The notes below the pieces were generated by a model that worked only from the letters and a program-made list of their open reading frames with translations, searched no databases and had not been told where the DNA came from. A program made the translations under genes and the position numbers. This document shows, piece by piece, positions 6,763 through 9,259 of a DNA stretch of 9,259 nucleotides; the stretch's first letter is position 1; every line of letters starts with the position of its first letter. The stretch is taken from contig CAYOLL010000221.1 of NCBI GenBank assembly GCA_964404765.1, positions 1 to 9,259 of the forward strand, written 5' to 3'. Source of the stretch: CAYOLL01 sp964404765 [NCBI: uncultured Gemmatimonadota bacterium]. Lineage in GTDB: Bacteria; 4572-55.

Positions 6763-7521
6763 TCATTCCTTGTTTTTATCATCCTTCTTTTTCGGTTCGA
6801 CTACCTTTATTTTCTCGTACCCCTTTGCTTTCCATTTACGCGCGTAGGCTTCCGAATTTTTACAAGCAAGCTTTTTAGCAGCGCCCACCAGCTTTTTCTT
6901 ATCCTCGCTTGTCGATTTTCCCTTAGCCCTATCCTTATTCAGGACGCCGTGGCTTAGTTTTTTATTGGGCGTCTTTTCGTCCGGATAATAACCCGATGTG
7001 CCTCGCTTTTCCCACAAGGCTTTGAACTCTTTGTTTTGCAGGGCCTCATCAAACGTGGGAATTTTATCTTCGCTGCCAAAAAATTGCGTACCCAATTCAA
7101 TATAGTTTGAATGGGAATAAAAATCTTGCAACGCATGAAGCGCCTTCCCCAGGTCCGCCAACGACATTGCCTTCATTTGGGTGTCAAGAAAAGCCCATCC
7201 TTCAGCAAATTTTTCGCTGTCAAAATGCTCCTCAGCGACATACTTGGCCGTATTAATATCTTGCGCCAAACTTGCCCTTTCAACTACTTCTATCTCGCTT
7301 TTAGTGAAAAGCCCGGCCAGAGCCTCTTGATTTATCTCGTTATGAACATCATACCAGAACATTCCGGCAACTTCAATGTTTCGAAGCGGATTATTGCCAG
7401 CATATTGATACGGACTCAATCCAGGCGTCGCCTCCGCCAACGGATCGACGCTGACAAAACGGGCGTGGGCCGGCGAGGAGCACGCCATGAATCCAATAAA
7501 GAGCAAGGCTATGATTCTCAT
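6763..7521 (-). CDS. Sec-exported orphan RHS-tail effector with HET-C / zinc-dependent phospholipase C-like domain
   Basis: The product has 252 residues. A 20-residue leader ends in AHA and is followed at residue 21 by RFVSVDPLAE and then GLSPYQYAGNNP, the end of an RHS core. From about residue 57 the pattern matches the HET-C / zinc-dependent phospholipase C fold: HNEINQEAL (60-68), EEHFD (97-101), ALHALQDFYSHSNYIELG (127-144; His129, Asp133, His137), SGYYPDE (176-182) and SHGVLNKD (190-197). Known enzymes with these ligands are phosphodiesterases acting on phospholipids; lipase activity here is inferred. The usual DPxG after the RHS tail is replaced by IEVAG. The C-terminus is Lys/Asp/Glu-rich. 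AGGAGG five bases before the ATG supports the start. Cys14 (FMAC) is a poor lipobox. A possible sigma-70 promoter lies at 7559-7588. Confidence 0.85.
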   Translation of the reverse strand: MRIIALLFIGFMACSSPAHARFVSVDPLAEATPGLSPYQYAGNNPLRNIEVAGMFWYDVHNEINQEALAGLFTKSEIEVVERASLAQDINTAKYVAEEHFDSEKFAEGWAFLDTQMKAMSLADLGKALHALQDFYSHSNYIELGTQFFGSEDKIPTFDEALQNKEFKALWEKRGTSGYYPDEKTPNKKLSHGVLNKDRAKGKSTSEDKKKLVGAAKKLACKNSEAYARKWKAKGYEKIKVVEPKKKDDKNKE

Positions 7522-7558
7522 AAAATCCTCCTGAGTTTGAAAGAATGGTAACAGACAT

Positions 7559-7588
7559 AGAATATTGCAAGAACGCCCGGATAGACAA
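7559..7588 (-). promoter_or_regulatory. Possible sigma-70 promoter for the HET-C/PLC-like effector operon
   Basis: On the minus strand TTGTCT (7588-7583) and TATTCT (7564-7559) are separated by 18 bases, each matching four of six consensus positions. The predicted transcript would start about 30 bases before the ATG at 7521. The site lies downstream of the terminator of repeat copy 2, so the operon would have its own start. Confidence 0.35.
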
Positions 7589-7648
7589 CAAAATTTTCAG
7601 CTAGCGGTGGACAACCCCCTTTTCAAAATGCATGACGGTTAGACGGAT

Positions 7649-7697
7649 AAAAAAAGCCTGCCCGACAGCCACCCAAAGGGCCGTCAGACAGGCTTTT
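7649..7697 (-). terminator. Intrinsic terminator, repeat copy 2
   Basis: The minus-strand RNA forms the stem GCCUGUCUGACGGCCC, loop UUU, GGGUGGCUGUCGGGCAGGC, followed by seven U residues. Wobble pairs again favour the minus-strand transcript. It follows the RHS-M23 and immunity-like genes and should end their transcript before the orphan effector operon. Confidence 0.8.
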
Positions 7698-7797
7698 TGG
7701 CGTGGAGATGCCAATGCCGGTGACGGTTGCCTGTGGGCGGCCGTGAGCGCCCGCTCTGGCCGAGAGACTTGCCGGTCGTAGGCCAGACGGCGGGTTT
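7649..7797 (-). repeat. Structured repeat element, copy 2 (direct repeat of 3396-3565)
   Basis: This copy occupies most of the 314-base gap between 7522 and 7835. On the minus strand it contains stem I (7750-7794), a conserved linker, hairpin II (about 7698-7713) and the terminator. The seventh closing pair of stem I is U-A here and C-G in copy 1, a compensatory change. It begins 38 bases after the stop of the upstream immunity-like gene, much as copy 1 does after its own. The remainder of the gap (7522-7648) holds the RBS and possible promoter of the next operon. Confidence 0.8.
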
Positions 7798-7835
7798 ATA
7801 ACGATGGGCAGGCTTGAGTTTAAGGCACATCTAAC

Positions 7836-8519
7836 TTATTCAGGGCAATCGCCATTATCGCTACACATAACCGGCGGGGACAAGGAAATTTGCTCTGAAT
7901 TGCGATCATAGACTAACTCAGATTTCCAATGCTTGCCATGGTTTTGGAAAAAAATTTCAACATGATCGTTTGAGACTTCAATGTGTTTTCCATCCCACAG
8001 ATTCGCATTTCCTAATCCAGTTGTCCGATAAATTTCTAGAATCCTCCACTTACTATCACCTCCCAAGTCCCATTGGTCAACTTTTACATAAAACATATCT
8101 TCATCGCTCCAAACCGATACAATTTCCGGAAACCCCTTGCGGTCAAAATCCACTGCCCATACCTCCTGTCCAGGGGACCAAGGATCAATAAATCGTCCCA
8201 CTACCGCATACATATCGCCGGTCTTTGTTAGGTAGAGCAATCCAGGTGAACTATCGCTTTCGGGACGAGCAATTATATAACTAATTGCCTCCGTGTTACC
8301 CTCAGTAAAAACGATTAGGGTATCAGCAAAGATTGCTCTTACTTTTTGATGAAAATGTTCATCTAATTCATCTAAATTACAAGTTTGGACTTTATCTTCA
8401 ATCACATCAGCATTGACATGAATTTTAAAAGTTACCGTCTTACAAGGAGCGCAATTAGCGCCGTAACTCAGCAAGAAAATGATCCCAAACAATTTCAAAA
8501 GAACGATACTATTTCTCAT
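7836..8519 (-). CDS. Exported protein of unknown family, candidate immunity protein for the RHS-M23 effector
   Basis: The 227-residue protein starts with a hydrophobic leader (residues 5-20) and likely cleavage near ANC|APC, leaving a cysteine-containing mature N-terminus. YGANC is not a convincing lipobox. The body is rich in Trp, Tyr, Val and Asp. It includes 'VWAVDFDRKGFPEIVSVWSDEDMFYV'-type sequence (about 119-144) that recalls FG-GAP/VCBS-like beta repeats (DxDxxGxPEI), seen only once. The start lies six bases after the RHS gene stop, and its AAGGAG overlaps the last codons of that gene, so the two are cotranscribed and probably coupled. Export fits a role protecting the periplasm from a peptidoglycan-cutting enzyme. 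The assignment rests on position only. This is one of the more AT-rich genes in the window. Confidence 0.65.
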   Translation of the reverse strand: MRNSIVLLKLFGIIFLLSYGANCAPCKTVTFKIHVNADVIEDKVQTCNLDELDEHFHQKVRAIFADTLIVFTEGNTEAISYIIARPESDSSPGLLYLTKTGDMYAVVGRFIDPWSPGQEVWAVDFDRKGFPEIVSVWSDEDMFYVKVDQWDLGGDSKWRILEIYRTTGLGNANLWDGKHIEVSNDHVEIFFQNHGKHWKSELVYDRNSEQISLSPPVMCSDNGDCPE

Positions 8520-8525
8520 CTTTTT

Positions 8526-9259
8526 TTACTCCTTCTTTTCTTCCTTTTGATCATCTTTGTTTGCGTCCTTAATGGTCATAGAATTCGCCGGATCTTCCCG
8601 GTTTTTGTTCCCCTCTTCTCCTATTCCAGGAACCTCCTTCGTCGCTATTTCAAAATGCAAATGCGCTTCCTTATCCGGTAAATCTTTGGCATTCCCGGTT
8701 TTTCCGGTTGTGCCTATTTTCGCGCCTTCCTTAATCTCAGTATCTTTCTTTATGCCATCGTCTATTGTATCCAGATGGGCATACCGGGCGTACTTCGTAG
8801 ACTCTTTTCCCTCTTTATCCTTTGTCGTAAATTTCAAAACGACGGTTCCGCCAAAATCTTTATGACTTTTATTCACCTCAATAACCGTGCCTTTTTCGAC
8901 TGCAAATGCCTCGGTTCCGACTTTCGCATACAAATCAACCCCTTGATGATACGGTGTGCTATCAGTTCGAACTTTCCCAAACTTACTTTTGTCTGGGGCC
9001 CAACCTTTACCATAATGTCCCTTATATTGCAGTTTTTTAATCGGATCTGTCCAGAGTCCAAACCGATCAATGTTGTTAATGGGATTGTCAGCGGCATAGG
9101 CGTAAGGACTCCAACCCGGCGCTTTTGTGGCCATTGGATCGGCACTAATAAAGCGTCCGATAAGGCTATCATAATATCTATGGCCAAAGTAGTCCAGCCC
9201 GCTCTCAACATCTCTTTCTTTGCCGGTAAACTTAAACTTGCGCTGCTCGGCCGTGGCCG
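8526..9259 (-). CDS. RHS-repeat protein, C-terminal part, with M23/LytM-type peptidase toxin domain (5' end outside window)
   Basis: The frame is open to the right edge, so this is the last 243 residues of a longer gene; a start at the internal ATG 9134 would split the RHS core. Residues 7-41 give a textbook RHS core end: KFKFTGKERDVESGLDYF, then GHRYYDSLIGRFISADP. GWSPYAYAADNP and NNIDRFGLW follow. The C-terminal domain (about 100-205) has the full M23 metallopeptidase signature: HQGVD (His104, Asp108), YARYAHLD (His161) and AHLHFEI (His199, His201). M23 enzymes cut peptidoglycan cross-links or bridges. RHS proteins shield and deliver such C-terminal toxins, so this is a probable interbacterial peptidoglycan hydrolase. 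The canonical DPxG release motif is DRFG here. The C-terminus is Lys/Glu/Asp-rich. The next gene begins six bases later. Confidence 0.92.
   Translation of the reverse strand, partial: ATAEQRKFKFTGKERDVESGLDYFGHRYYDSLIGRFISADPMATKAPGWSPYAYAADNPINNIDRFGLWTDPIKKLQYKGHYGKGWAPDKSKFGKVRTDSTPYHQGVDLYAKVGTEAFAVEKGTVIEVNKSHKDFGGTVVLKFTTKDKEGKESTKYARYAHLDTIDDGIKKDTEIKEGAKIGTTGKTGNAKDLPDKEAHLHFEIATKEVPGIGEEGNKNREDPANSMTIKDANKDDQKEEKKE

Noticed and set aside
6747-6782. Upstream start giving a 225-residue form of the HEAT-like lipoprotein
   Set aside because: It overlaps the effector gene, places 12 residues before the lipoprotein leader, and ignores the AAAGGAG site before 6746.
8873-9211. 112-codon minus-strand frame overlapping the RHS tail
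   Set aside because: It is an alternative frame of the RHS core, whose true frame gives a clear FTGKERDVESGLDYFGHRYYD-type core (about 20 residues).
1-9259. CRISPR array, tRNA or rRNA, transposase or integrase
   Set aside because: I saw no regularly spaced short repeats, no cloverleaf or rRNA-like stretch, and no transposase or recombinase motif on either strand.

Overview
The window looks like an accessory, effector-rich region of a Gram-negative bacterium. Every convincing gene is on the minus strand. Clues are Sec signal peptides, lipobox-type leaders, strong AGGAG-type Shine-Dalgarno sites, a sigma-54 activator and RHS tails of the 'RFVSVDPLAE..PG.(S/T)PYQYA.NNP' style. That style is common in Bacteroidota and FCB-type lineages such as Ignavibacteria, Calditrichota and KSB1. 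The lineage is a guess.

Read in the direction of transcription (right to left), the window opens with the 3' end of an RHS-repeat gene that enters from the right edge (8526-9259). Its C-terminal domain is an M23/LytM-type peptidase with an intact zinc site. Next comes an exported protein of unknown family, probably its immunity protein (7836-8519). A 150-bp structured repeat ending in an intrinsic terminator follows (7649-7797).

The middle block holds two orphan RHS modules. Each effector is a 20-residue Sec leader joined directly to the last ~34 residues of an RHS core, followed by an unrelated enzyme-like domain. One domain resembles the HET-C / zinc-dependent phospholipase C fold (6763-7521), followed by a HEAT-like lipoprotein (6105-6746). 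The other carries an HEYGH zincin motif (4135-4905), followed by a probable lipoprotein (3590-4138). A secreted transglutaminase-like protein with a helical C-terminal region (4902-5900) heads the second operon and overlaps the zincin gene by ATGA. A second copy of the 150-bp repeat (3396-3565) closes the block, so two direct copies flank about 4.1 kb.

The left third is more GC-rich. It encodes a GAF-AAA+-Fis sigma-54 activator (1900-3372) and a secreted protein with seven ~60-residue repeats (179-1681). A full-consensus sigma-54 promoter lies between them at 1761-1775, directed at the repeat protein, so the activator probably controls that gene.

The proposed logic is a bank of envelope-acting toxins (peptidoglycan, lipid and protein targets) with exported immunity partners. 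The orphans appear converted from RHS cargo into free-standing Sec-exported effectors. The enzyme assignments rest on motifs read by eye. The immunity roles rest on gene order and exported leaders.
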